A stretch of 33,548 nucleotides of DNA from the NCBI GenBank assembly GCA_964195485.1, contig CAXMPG010000060.1, forward strand, positions 1-33,548, written 5' to 3'. Both the position numbers and the translations under genes were made by a program. The notes beneath the pieces were generated by a model. The model made no database searches. It was not told the DNA's origin and worked only from the letters and a program-made list of their open reading frames with translations. The DNA is from CAJXZP01 sp964195485. Its GTDB lineage: Bacteria; Bacteroidota; Bacteroidia; Flavobacteriales_G; Salibacteraceae. Shown here in pieces: positions 13,561 through 21,273 of the stretch. Position 1 is the first letter of the stretch, and each line of letters starts with the position of its first letter.

Positions 13561-13602
13561 AAAAAATGACCAAAGTCTTTAAAAGGCTTTGGTCATTTTT
13601 TT
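13561..13602. terminator. suf operon terminator (bidirectional)
   Basis: AAAAAATGACCAAAG pairs with CTTTGGTCATTTTTTT around a short loop, directly after the DUF59 stop and 3 bp before the end of the convergent DUF389 gene. A- and T-runs on the two sides make it usable from both directions. Confidence 0.9.
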
Positions 13603-13604
13603 CT

Positions 13605-15083
13605 TTAAGGAATATACTGTTTCACAGATATTTTATCACTTTTCACGCGTACAGGAAGCCACGCCCTAATTTTTTTAAGTCGGGCGTTCCGTGTCGATGT
13701 ACCCACCTTTCTAGACCAATTAATAAACATCGTTGGAATAGTATCTAACTTCCCTTCTGCTTCTTCCACAATTTTACCAAAAGCCAATCGGTCAATTCCA
13801 GAATACATACTATGTAGCTCTGCTGATATTTGACGGTACTCCATTTCCATTGAATCTCTAAATTGAATTTCATGCTCTAATGCAGTTATTACAGAATCTT
13901 TATAATTATTATCGTTGACTCTTTCTGCCATTACCGCATTGAGAACTGTTTTATTTTGTTCTGATTGACTCGTAGAGTTTTGCTTCAACTCTTCAATGGT
14001 TTCAGACAACATTTCATCATGCACATCCTGAATTACAATAAATTCAGTATTTGAGATATTATAGGTGTTTAACTGCTCCTTCCATTCTGAAATAGTTGCG
14101 GTCGAAATGGTCTTCCCCCCAATCAAAACTTCAATTTTAGGTATGGAATCGGTTTGATAAGCAATGTTCTTTGTGATTAAAAAACTATTCGGTTGGCGTA
14201 CCACTTCATCCACAAAATTATTTGCGTTCGTTTCAAAAATGGATTTCTGAGTAGCTGTAATAAAAAACCAAATACTTGGACCAATCAATAAAATCATAAA
14301 CAAGGTAATAAGTTGCTTTGCCTTTCTTTCTTTTCTCTTATTTACAAACGTATGTAATGGGAATCGCGCAAACCGCACAAAAATAGTAGTGGCTACACTA
14401 ATAATTAACGAGTTCAATAAGAACAAATACATTGCCCCAAACGCAAATTCAGGTTGCCAAGTCGCAATTCCATAACCCACTGTACAAAGCGGAGGCATTA
14501 AAGCGGTAGCAATAGCCACACCCGGAATGACAGTCAAGGTATTTGACTTTCGCATACCCGCAATCGCACCAGCTAGACCTCCAAAAATGGCCACCAAAAC
14601 ATCTAAAATAGTAGGTGAGGTACGTGCCAAAATCTCGGTATCTGCTTTATCTAAAGGAGTAAGTAAGAAATACAACCATGAAGTGATTAACCCAACCAAC
14701 ATCATTATTACAAAATTAAGCGCACTGCGTTTCAATAGATCAAAACGATTTGTTCCTAGCGAAAAACCTACCCCCAAAATAGGCCCCATTAACGGAGAAA
14801 TAAGCATGGCTCCAATTATTATCGCATTTGAATTTGAATTAAGTCCAATAGATGCAATAAAAATAGAGAATATCAAAACCCACACATTGAAGCCTTGAAA
14901 CTTTATTCCGTCCTCAATTCGTTTTGGAGCCCCTTCGAAATCAATTTCATCTCGTATGCTAACTAAAGAAACCAAGAATACGCGTATCGATTCAAACAGA
15001 CCTGAAACGCGCTGTTTTACGTCTTCTTTTACCACTTCCAAAGAAGCGTTTGTTTCCTTGGGGTTATTATGCATATCATCCAT
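13605..15083 (-). CDS. DUF389 integral membrane protein
   Basis: 492 aa. The DUF389 core is recognisable at about residues 60-245: ASIGLNSNSNAIIIGAMLISPLMGPILGVGFSLGT, then FVIMMLVGLITSWLYFLLTPL, then LVAIFGGLAGAIAGMRKSNTLTVIPGVAIATALMPPLCTVGYG. There are six or so membrane helices there and one more near 258-277. A hydrophilic C-terminal domain of about 210 residues follows, with a helical, probably coiled-coil part (LEHEIQFRDSMEMEYRQISAELHSMYSGIDRL). Function is unknown; the family is widespread and has been compared to channels or transporters only loosely. It is convergent to the suf operon and divergent from DUF2480. The start could also be Met4 (15074). Confidence 0.85.
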   Translation of the reverse strand: MDDMHNNPKETNASLEVVKEDVKQRVSGLFESIRVFLVSLVSIRDEIDFEGAPKRIEDGIKFQGFNVWVLIFSIFIASIGLNSNSNAIIIGAMLISPLMGPILGVGFSLGTNRFDLLKRSALNFVIMMLVGLITSWLYFLLTPLDKADTEILARTSPTILDVLVAIFGGLAGAIAGMRKSNTLTVIPGVAIATALMPPLCTVGYGIATWQPEFAFGAMYLFLLNSLIISVATTIFVRFARFPLHTFVNKRKERKAKQLITLFMILLIGPSIWFFITATQKSIFETNANNFVDEVVRQPNSFLITKNIAYQTDSIPKIEVLIGGKTISTATISEWKEQLNTYNISNTEFIVIQDVHDEMLSETIEELKQNSTSQSEQNKTVLNAVMAERVNDNNYKDSVITALEHEIQFRDSMEMEYRQISAELHSMYSGIDRLAFGKIVEEAEGKLDTIPTMFINWSRKVGTSTRNARLKKIRAWLPVRVKSDKISVKQYIP

Positions 15084-15191
15084 TGCAAATAATTTTTCGA
15101 AAGTTAATAATACTCCTATAACAAAAAACCTTTACCCTCAATTGTGTGTGAAAATGTACCTTTACGACTCCACTTTTAAGAAAATAAACCA

Positions 15192-15704
15192 ATGGCAGAA
15201 ATTATAAACAGAATTGAAAAAAGTAGTCTTGTTCAAATTGATTTAGCCGCTTTTTACCCGCAAGGCAAGCGCACCACTTTTGATTTAAAACCTTGGCTTT
15301 TTGAAGGTTTAATTCTAAAGGAAAATGATTTTCGTGAAAGCGTGAAAAATCATGATTGGGCGCAATACCAAGATCAGTTTGTTGCAATTACATGCACCTC
15401 AGATGTAATTATTCCATCATGGGCATTTTTACTCCTAGCGGTTGCCATAGAGCCTTTTGCAAAAAAAGCTGTTTATGGAAACCAAGAAACATTAGAAACG
15501 GTATTGTTTGAAGACTTTTATGCTACCCACGACTTTAGTCAATATGAAGGTTCTAAAGTTATTGTTAAAGGTTGTGGACACCTACCTATTCCACAACAAG
15601 CATACGTTAGTTATATTTCTAAACTAAAACCGTTTGCCAACTCTATTATGTTTGGAGAACCATGTAGCTCAGTGCCTTTATATAAAAAAGGAAAATCGTT
15701 ATAG
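15192..15704 (+). CDS. DUF2480 family protein
   Basis: 170 aa, the usual length of the Bacteroidota-specific DUF2480 family. Typical sequence includes QIDLAAFYPQGKRTTFDLKPWLFEGLILKENDFR, AITCTSDVIIPSWAFLLLA and KVIVKGCGHLPIPQQAYVSYISKLKPFANSIMFGEPCSSVPLYKK in separate stretches. Cys128, His130 and Cys158 are in conserved-looking contexts and could bind metal. As I recall, DUF2480 genes commonly sit beside suf genes in this phylum, and here the operon lies just upstream, separated by the opposing DUF389 gene. A role linked to Fe-S assembly is plausible but unproven. No signal peptide. Confidence 0.85.
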   Translation: MAEIINRIEKSSLVQIDLAAFYPQGKRTTFDLKPWLFEGLILKENDFRESVKNHDWAQYQDQFVAITCTSDVIIPSWAFLLLAVAIEPFAKKAVYGNQETLETVLFEDFYATHDFSQYEGSKVIVKGCGHLPIPQQAYVSYISKLKPFANSIMFGEPCSSVPLYKKGKSL

Positions 15705-15716
15705 GTTAAAACCTAT
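15701..15716 (+). repeat. Inverted repeat over the DUF2480 stop codon
   Basis: ATAGGTT-AA-AACCTAT, perfect 7-2-7, includes the TAG stop. It is followed by CTCTTTATT, not a clean T-run, so it is at best a weak terminator. Confidence 0.4.
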
Positions 15717-15794
15717 CTCTTTATTGACCTAAGTCGTCAGTTATTACTTTATTGTTTCTTTCGCTACACCCGTAATTCTAGGCAGAAGAATTAT

Positions 15795-15802
15795 TAATTT
15801 TG
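15795..15802 (+). promoter_or_regulatory. Candidate -7 element of rfbB
   Basis: TAATTTTG matches TAnnTTTG and lies 18 bp before the rfbB ATG. No TTG is present at the expected distance upstream. Confidence 0.3.
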
Positions 15803-15820
15803 AGTAATCAAAAATAAACC

Positions 15821-16876
15821 ATGAGTAACAAGATACTAATCACCGGTGGAGCCGGATTTATAGGAAGTCATGTAGTACGATTATTCGTTCAAAATTACCC
15901 TGATTCCCATATTTACAATCTAGACAAATTAACCTACGCGGGTAACCTAGAAAACATACGTGATATTGAAAAGGCACCTAATTACACCTTTTTAAAAGGT
16001 GATATTGTGGATGCGGAATACATTCAAAGCATTTTTGACGAACATCAATTTGACTCTGTAATTCATTTAGCGGCAGAAAGCCATGTGGATCGTTCTATTT
16101 CAAATCCTATTGAGTTTGTGATGACTAATGTAGTTGGAACGGTTAATTTATTGAATGCCGCTAAACATATTTGGAAAGACAACTTTGAAAACAAACTGTT
16201 CTACCATGTGAGTACCGATGAAGTTTACGGTTCTTTAGGTGAAACAGGAATGTTTGTAGAAACAACGGCATACGACCCACATAGTCCGTACTCATCTTCA
16301 AAAGCAAGTTCTGATCACTTTGTTCGTGCCTACCATGATACGTACGGGATGCCAATTGTAATTTCAAATTGCTCTAATAATTACGGTCCTAATCAGTTTC
16401 CTGAAAAATTGATTCCGTTATTCATTAACAACATCCGTAATAATAAACCACTTCCAGTATACGGTAAAGGAGAAAATATTCGTGATTGGTTATATGTAGT
16501 GGACCATGCACGTGCTATAGATATGATTTTTCACCAAGGAAGAAACGGAGAAACATATAATATTGGTGGTGAAAACGAATGGACTAACATTGACCTCATC
16601 AAGGTTATCTGTAAAGCAATGGATAGCAAACTAGGTCGTGAACCTGGTACTTCTGTAAAGTTAATTACTTACGTAACCGATAGAGCTGGCCACGATTTAC
16701 GTTACGCCATTGACTCTTCAAAATTGATGAATGAGTTGAAATGGGAACCATCTTTACAATTTGAAGAAGGCATCGAAAAAACCATTAATTGGTATATGGA
16801 TAACCAAGAGTGGATGGACAATATAACTTCTGGAGATTATAAGAAGTACTACGAAGATATGTACCAAGACAGATAA
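15821..16876 (+). CDS. rfbB: dTDP-glucose 4,6-dehydratase RfbB
   Basis: 351 aa, full length. Extended short-chain dehydrogenase: NAD-binding TGGAGFIGSH at residues 8-17, the Thr-Asp-Glu of the dehydratase active site in STDEVYG (Thr132, Asp133, Glu134) and catalytic Tyr157-x3-Lys161 in PYSSSKAS. Substrate-binding phrases NNYGPNQFPEKLIPLFI and YGKGENIRDWLYVVDHARAI are typical. It converts dTDP-glucose to dTDP-4-keto-6-deoxyglucose, the entry step to dTDP-rhamnose and other deoxysugars of surface polysaccharides. The usual partners (rfbA, rfbC, rfbD) are not adjacent, so it stands alone here. It ends at a hairpin shared with the convergent gene. Confidence 0.95.
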   Translation: MSNKILITGGAGFIGSHVVRLFVQNYPDSHIYNLDKLTYAGNLENIRDIEKAPNYTFLKGDIVDAEYIQSIFDEHQFDSVIHLAAESHVDRSISNPIEFVMTNVVGTVNLLNAAKHIWKDNFENKLFYHVSTDEVYGSLGETGMFVETTAYDPHSPYSSSKASSDHFVRAYHDTYGMPIVISNCSNNYGPNQFPEKLIPLFINNIRNNKPLPVYGKGENIRDWLYVVDHARAIDMIFHQGRNGETYNIGGENEWTNIDLIKVICKAMDSKLGREPGTSVKLITYVTDRAGHDLRYAIDSSKLMNELKWEPSLQFEEGIEKTINWYMDNQEWMDNITSGDYKKYYEDMYQDR

Positions 16877-16878
16877 AT

Positions 16879-16907
16879 AAAAAGAGCCGCTTAAAGCGGC
16901 TCTTTTT
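16879..16907. terminator. Bidirectional terminator after rfbB
   Basis: AAAAGAGCCGCTT and AAGCGGCTCTTTT form a GC-rich stem with T-runs both ways, between convergent rfbB and the minus-strand outer-membrane-like gene. Confidence 0.9.
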
Positions 16908-16942
16908 GGTTTAATAAGGATAAGTAGGGAATTGAAGAAGAT

Positions 16943-18379
16943 CTAGAAGATGGCGTAGCTTATGGTTAATTGATAATTGTATCTAAAACTATTGGTTCCA
17001 GTTATATTTTCAACTCCATTCCTGTTAACATAAGTGTTTGATACTTGATAAGATGGAAAGGGTGTTTGATTAAAGTAATCATCCGAAAGGAAAGTAAACC
17101 CTCCGTATAAACTAAATCTGAATCTAGGGGAAACATAATAGTAGCTATTTAGATTCACTCCCGTATTTATTCCAGTTTTTTCCTCTTTCTCATCATTTTG
17201 ATTCCATTGCGTTGCTGAAATACTTACAAAAGGGCTTACAGAAACAAACGTTCTTGTATTTGGGTAAAAACCTAGGGAATACGACATATTTAGCATTTCA
17301 GATGCAATCGTTACCGTATCTGTTGTATAAGACATATTGGTTCCTAACCCATTATTTACCATCATTCCAGCAGACAGATCAACTGAAAAATCAGATTGCC
17401 AGGCATAGGAAAGAGGAACTTGTTTTAACCAACTCACAAAAACATATCCTCCATAATTGGAGTTTTCCGTTACGTTATCGTTTCCTGAACTTCGAGAACG
17501 TTCATAATCATATCCAAAAACATTAGCTAAACCAGTTTCAAACCTGGTTCCCGAACCTCTAGAATAGATTCTTCCATAGCCCCAAATGTCACTTAGATTT
17601 GCGGCATACACCATATCCGCATTCTCTACTAACCCGAGTTCTTTTATGCCTTTATCAATTTCTTCTAACTGATACACTCGTTTAAACCTGCCATCATAAA
17701 AACGCTTATAGGCAACTGTATTCGCTATTTTAGCAAGAGAGTCAATATCGGCCACTGTTGGTGATTTAGACAAACGATTGTATTTTTCAAGTGAGATTAA
17801 CACATCCATAGCTCTCCTTGCAGCTGTTACAGGTTGAATTCTTCCAGTACCTACAGAAACTATGAAAGACGGATGAAGGGAATGCCCTGTTTCTATACTC
17901 GTATTCAATAAGGTATCATACAAATAACTTTGACTATTATCCCTATATGAATATCCAATACCTGGGTGAATGGCTATGAACCTATTACTGGAATTATACC
18001 ACCTATTTTGACCTCCATAACTTAAGCTCAAATTGCTATTTCCAATTTTATTAATTACGGTAGTATCTCGTGAAGAGGAGTTATAGTATCCTTGATATCT
18101 TAAATATGCATTTGAATTCCCTTGATAATTAGTGAGATTAGTATAGTTATTGAAACCAACAGTTACATTACCATTTATGCGATTGTATTTACTGTCTCCG
18201 TCCTGATTTCCGTACCCTTCCATTTTTGTACCTAAATTCAATTGCTTAAATTTAATATCAGGAGCCACATAATCTCGTAAAGAATACTCTTTTATTTTAA
18301 ATGTGGAATTGGCTGAATCTTGCGCTAAAGAAAAAAGAGTTAGAATGCTTAAAAGCATGGTTAAAGTAGCATTTTTCAT
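16943..18379 (-). CDS. Predicted outer-membrane beta-barrel protein, unknown family
   Basis: 478 aa. I do not recognise the family. Residues 1-19 are a signal peptide ending FSLAQ. The remainder is rich in Asn, Ser and Tyr with alternating strands (NGNVTVGFNNYTNL, NSNLSLSYGGQNRWY, FRFSLYGGFTFLSDDYF) and ends in QLTISYAIF; a terminal aromatic residue in an amphipathic strand is the usual mark of an outer-membrane barrel. A helical insert interrupts the strands at about residues 182-255 (VTAARRAMDVLISLEKYNRL, then YKRFYDGRFKRVYQLEEIDKGIKELGLV). It is a monocistronic gene between the rfbB terminator and the PKD gene. A role beyond outer-membrane location would be a guess. Confidence 0.7.
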   Translation of the reverse strand: MKNATLTMLLSILTLFSLAQDSANSTFKIKEYSLRDYVAPDIKFKQLNLGTKMEGYGNQDGDSKYNRINGNVTVGFNNYTNLTNYQGNSNAYLRYQGYYNSSSRDTTVINKIGNSNLSLSYGGQNRWYNSSNRFIAIHPGIGYSYRDNSQSYLYDTLLNTSIETGHSLHPSFIVSVGTGRIQPVTAARRAMDVLISLEKYNRLSKSPTVADIDSLAKIANTVAYKRFYDGRFKRVYQLEEIDKGIKELGLVENADMVYAANLSDIWGYGRIYSRGSGTRFETGLANVFGYDYERSRSSGNDNVTENSNYGGYVFVSWLKQVPLSYAWQSDFSVDLSAGMMVNNGLGTNMSYTTDTVTIASEMLNMSYSLGFYPNTRTFVSVSPFVSISATQWNQNDEKEEKTGINTGVNLNSYYYVSPRFRFSLYGGFTFLSDDYFNQTPFPSYQVSNTYVNRNGVENITGTNSFRYNYQLTISYAIF

Positions 18380-18669
18380 AAAAAGGTAAAATTAAGGATG
18401 AAAGAATAAAGTTTTGTTCTTCAGTGTCAAACATAGCTATAAATATTAAATAGTTGAGGTACTTCAAAACAAAAATTAACAATTATTGAGGTCGCACTTA
18501 ACAATATACATGCCATATAAATGACTTGTTAAAACCAAGTAAATTAAGCCTTTAAACAACTATTTTTACTTTTTTTTAGTCATTCACCAACCAATGGTTG
18601 TTTTCATCTTGTCTATGTATATGATAGTCGACATTAAATCAATTTTAAAACATCACTAAAACGAAAACT
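18380..18669. other. Divergent intergenic region before the PKD gene
   Basis: 290 bp, AT-rich, no ORF. Minus-strand TATGTTTG (plus 18428-18435) is a -7 candidate for the barrel gene, without a well-spaced TTG. A short 6-1-6 inverted repeat CAACCA-A-TGGTTG is at 18588-18600. I see no good consensus promoter for the PKD gene. Confidence 0.4.
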
Positions 18670-20640
18670 ATGAAAAAATTCAACTCCGTTTTATTTCTAG
18701 CCATTGCGCTTCTCGCTTCTACGTGGGGAAATGCACAATGTACGGGAACAATAAGTTCATCAGGTTCAGGTGCCACTTTCACGTTTACATCTACTAACCC
18801 AACTTCAGCCATGCAAATGCACTCATGGGATTTTGGCGATGGAACATACGGAAGCGGACAAACAACCAATCATACCTTTACAGCTTCTGGTGCATACACT
18901 GTTACTGGATACTTTAGTGATAGTTTAAATATATGTGGCGATATTGACACCATGGTTATTCAAGCAGTGGTAACCGGTGGAAGCACTTGTAGTGCCGCTT
19001 TTAACACTACCGGAACATCTCCAACATTTACATTTACTCCTACAGGTACTCCAACAGCTCCTCCAGGGTATTTTTCTTATAGCTGGGATTTTGGCGATGG
19101 AACTACCAACTGGTCTAGTTTAGCCCCAAGTCACACCTATACTGCAAACGGAACCTATAATGTACAATGTATTTTATATGATAGTATTTGGTGTTCAGAT
19201 ACCGTTATTAACACGGTAGCAGTTACCGGTATTGGGTCAACGACATGTGATGCTTCATTTACCTATTCTGATAGTAGTGGAATGGTTGCATTTATTCCTT
19301 CTTTCCCAATTGGAGGAGCAACTTACTTATGGGCTTTTGGTGACGGAACCTCATCTACAGCTCAAAACCCAGTTCATACTTATAATGCTTCTGGTGTATA
19401 TAATGCTTGTTTAACCATAACAGGACCGAATGGCGTTTGTACAGACACTTATTGTGATTCTATTTTAGTTTCAATTGGAACAGGAGTAACATGTGATGCC
19501 GCATTTACAACCACTAATTCAGGAGCTAACTACCAGTTCACTCCAAATTTCCCAGACCCTTCAGCTACCTATTCTTGGTCGTTTGGTGATGGTAATTCAT
19601 CCACATCTTCAAACCCAAGCCATACGTATACTACATCAGGTACTTATACCGTATCATGTGCAAGAGTAATTCCAAGCACTTGTGTAGACAGTTCTTTTAC
19701 TACAGTTACTATTAGTATTTCTAACCCTACCAACGGTATTATTTCTGGTGTTATTAACATGGGAAATTCTTACGCTGATGCAGGTGTAGTATTTTTAATT
19801 ACCAACGATTCAAATGGTGTTTTAAGTGCTGTTGATACTACCATGATAGATTCAATGGGAATGTATTATTTCGCAAACGTTGCGTACGGAACATATTTAG
19901 TAAAGGCCGCTTTAAGTCCTGTATCTACTGATTATTCTAGTTATTTACCTTCTTACCATGCCACATCACCAACAGGTGCTCTGGTTGGAGAGTTATTATG
20001 GGCATTTGCTACAGATGTAGTTTTAAGTGCACCATACTTAAACAACATCGACATTGAATTAGTTGCTGGAACTAATACTGGAGGACCAGGGTTTATTGGT
20101 GGTCTAGTAAGTCAAGGAGCAAATAAAGTAGGCGATCCAATCTCAGATATTTTAATATTGATTACGAATGTAGCAGGAGATCCCGTTGCATATGAGTATA
20201 GCGATAATACAGGTGCATTTAATATCCCTGATTTGGCTTACGGAACGTATGTGGTTTATCCAGAAATTGCCGGTAAAACAACCAACCCAATCACCATTGT
20301 TCTTTCTGCAAATCAAGTTGGAACAGATAAAATTCTAATTGAAGTTAATACTACTTCTGTTGATGCATCTATTGCTACTGGATTAGTTGAATTACCGCAG
20401 TTTGCGAACATTACATTATATCCAAATCCAGTAATTGATTATTTAAAAATTGATTTAGGGAATGCTTTATCAGGAACGGTTTCTGTTAAAATAATGGATA
20501 TTACTGGAAAAGTGATTTCACTTGAAACGGTTAATTCTAGCGGAGTAGTTGAATTAAACACTTCTAAATATACTACTGGAATATATTTACTTTCTATTGA
20601 AAACAAAGGCGACACTGCTATCTATAGATTTATAAAATAA
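18670..20640 (+). CDS. Four-PKD-domain secreted protein with T9SS sorting domain
   Basis: 656 aa. Residues 1-23 are a signal peptide ending WGNAQ. Four PKD domains follow between about 24 and 350, each with the diagnostic motif: SWDFGDGTYGSG, SWDFGDGTTNWS, LWAFGDGTSSTA and SWSFGDGNSSTS, each followed by an H-T-(Y/F)-x4-G-x-Y strand. Two further beta domains of the carboxypeptidase-regulatory or CNA-B kind are near 355-430 and 465-545 (ISGVINMGNSYADAGVVFLI; IGGLVSQGANKVGDPISDIL). The end (about 570-656) is a type A T9SS sorting domain: ITLYPNPVIDYLKIDL, then VKIMDITGKVIS, then TSKYTTGIYLLSI. It should be exported through the outer membrane and displayed on or released from the surface. A sigma-factor gene starts 63 bp downstream. 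Confidence 0.92.
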   Translation: MKKFNSVLFLAIALLASTWGNAQCTGTISSSGSGATFTFTSTNPTSAMQMHSWDFGDGTYGSGQTTNHTFTASGAYTVTGYFSDSLNICGDIDTMVIQAVVTGGSTCSAAFNTTGTSPTFTFTPTGTPTAPPGYFSYSWDFGDGTTNWSSLAPSHTYTANGTYNVQCILYDSIWCSDTVINTVAVTGIGSTTCDASFTYSDSSGMVAFIPSFPIGGATYLWAFGDGTSSTAQNPVHTYNASGVYNACLTITGPNGVCTDTYCDSILVSIGTGVTCDAAFTTTNSGANYQFTPNFPDPSATYSWSFGDGNSSTSSNPSHTYTTSGTYTVSCARVIPSTCVDSSFTTVTISISNPTNGIISGVINMGNSYADAGVVFLITNDSNGVLSAVDTTMIDSMGMYYFANVAYGTYLVKAALSPVSTDYSSYLPSYHATSPTGALVGELLWAFATDVVLSAPYLNNIDIELVAGTNTGGPGFIGGLVSQGANKVGDPISDILILITNVAGDPVAYEYSDNTGAFNIPDLAYGTYVVYPEIAGKTTNPITIVLSANQVGTDKILIEVNTTSVDASIATGLVELPQFANITLYPNPVIDYLKIDLGNALSGTVSVKIMDITGKVISLETVNSSGVVELNTSKYTTGIYLLSIENKGDTAIYRFIK

Positions 20641-20696
20641 CAACTTAATTATCAACCAATCAAGTTGCTCTTTGGTATGTGGCAGCTTGGTTGGTT
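20641..20696 (+). promoter_or_regulatory. Candidate competing hairpins before the sigma gene
   Basis: Stem A pairs CAACTT (20641-20646) with AAGTTG (20662-20667). Stem B pairs AACCAATCAAG (20654-20664) with CTTGGTTGGTT (20686-20696), 11 bp with one G-U, ending 7 bp before the sigma-factor ATG. The two stems share 20662-20664 and cannot form together. No T-run follows, so an effect on translation or mRNA processing is more likely than termination. Confidence 0.4.
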
Positions 20697-20703
20697 TTAC
20701 TTT

Positions 20704-21273
20704 ATGGCGGTGGATCAAGAACTAATTCAACAGTGCATTAAAGGAAAGGAAAAGGCTTTTTACGAATTGTATAAGCACTGTTTTTCTGACCTAATGTCGG
20801 TTTGTGTCAGGTATTTCCGTAACAAAGAAGAGTCAGCTCCAGTATTAAACAAAGCATTTCATCGCATCACCCAAAACCTAGACAAGTACAAAGAAGACGT
20901 GCCTTGGGATAGATGGATAAAAAGAATAATGATTAACACCATTATTAATGAGTACACCCTTCAAAAAAGAAACAAAGAATTATTTATTCCTTCGGAGTTT
21001 AATCCGGGAAGCGAAGAGTTTGAGGCGTATTCGATTAATGAAATAAAAGAGCAAATTGATGAAGATCATATCAAAGCACTTATTCATGAATTACCTCAAA
21101 CCCAAAAAGAAATTTTCAACCTCTTTGCAATTGATGGTTATAGTCACAAAGAGATATCACACTTACTTGAAATTCCAATAGGAACATCAAAATGGCATTT
21201 AGCAGAAGCCAGAAAAAAGCTAAAAACACTAATTACCAATTCGTTGAACATTAATAAAACAATCGCCATATGA
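20704..21273 (+). CDS. RNA polymerase sigma factor, ECF-like
   Basis: 189 aa from the ATG at 20704 (MAVDQELIQQCIKGKEKAFYELY); this start gives the standard ECF opening, whereas upstream in-frame starts add a hydrophobic stretch and fall inside a hairpin. Region 2 spans about 8-75 (AFYELYKHCFSDLMSVCVRYF...RWIKRIMINTIINEY), and region 4 about 120-175 (LPQTQKEIFNLFAIDGYSHKEISHLLEIPIGTSKWHLAEARKKLK) with a clear helix-turn-helix. The acidic linker EFNPGSEEFEAYSINEIKEQIDED joins them. It directs RNA polymerase to a specific promoter set. Its stop overlaps the next gene's start by 4 bp (ATGA), implying translational coupling to that protein, which probably controls it. Confidence 0.9.
   Translation: MAVDQELIQQCIKGKEKAFYELYKHCFSDLMSVCVRYFRNKEESAPVLNKAFHRITQNLDKYKEDVPWDRWIKRIMINTIINEYTLQKRNKELFIPSEFNPGSEEFEAYSINEIKEQIDEDHIKALIHELPQTQKEIFNLFAIDGYSHKEISHLLEIPIGTSKWHLAEARKKLKTLITNSLNINKTIAI

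Noticed and set aside
15821..16876. Start of a surface-polysaccharide gene cluster
   Set aside because: Only rfbB is present; it is followed by a terminator and an opposing unrelated gene, with no other sugar-nucleotide or glycosyltransferase genes in the window.
18780..19740. Tandem DNA repeats in the PKD gene
   Set aside because: The four FGDG segments are protein-level domain repeats; the DNA copies have diverged and do not form a recent tandem array.
20665..20703. Upstream TTG or ATG (20677) start for the sigma factor
   Set aside because: These add a hydrophobic stretch not found in ECF sigma factors and lie inside the predicted hairpin; ATG 20704 gives the standard N-terminus.
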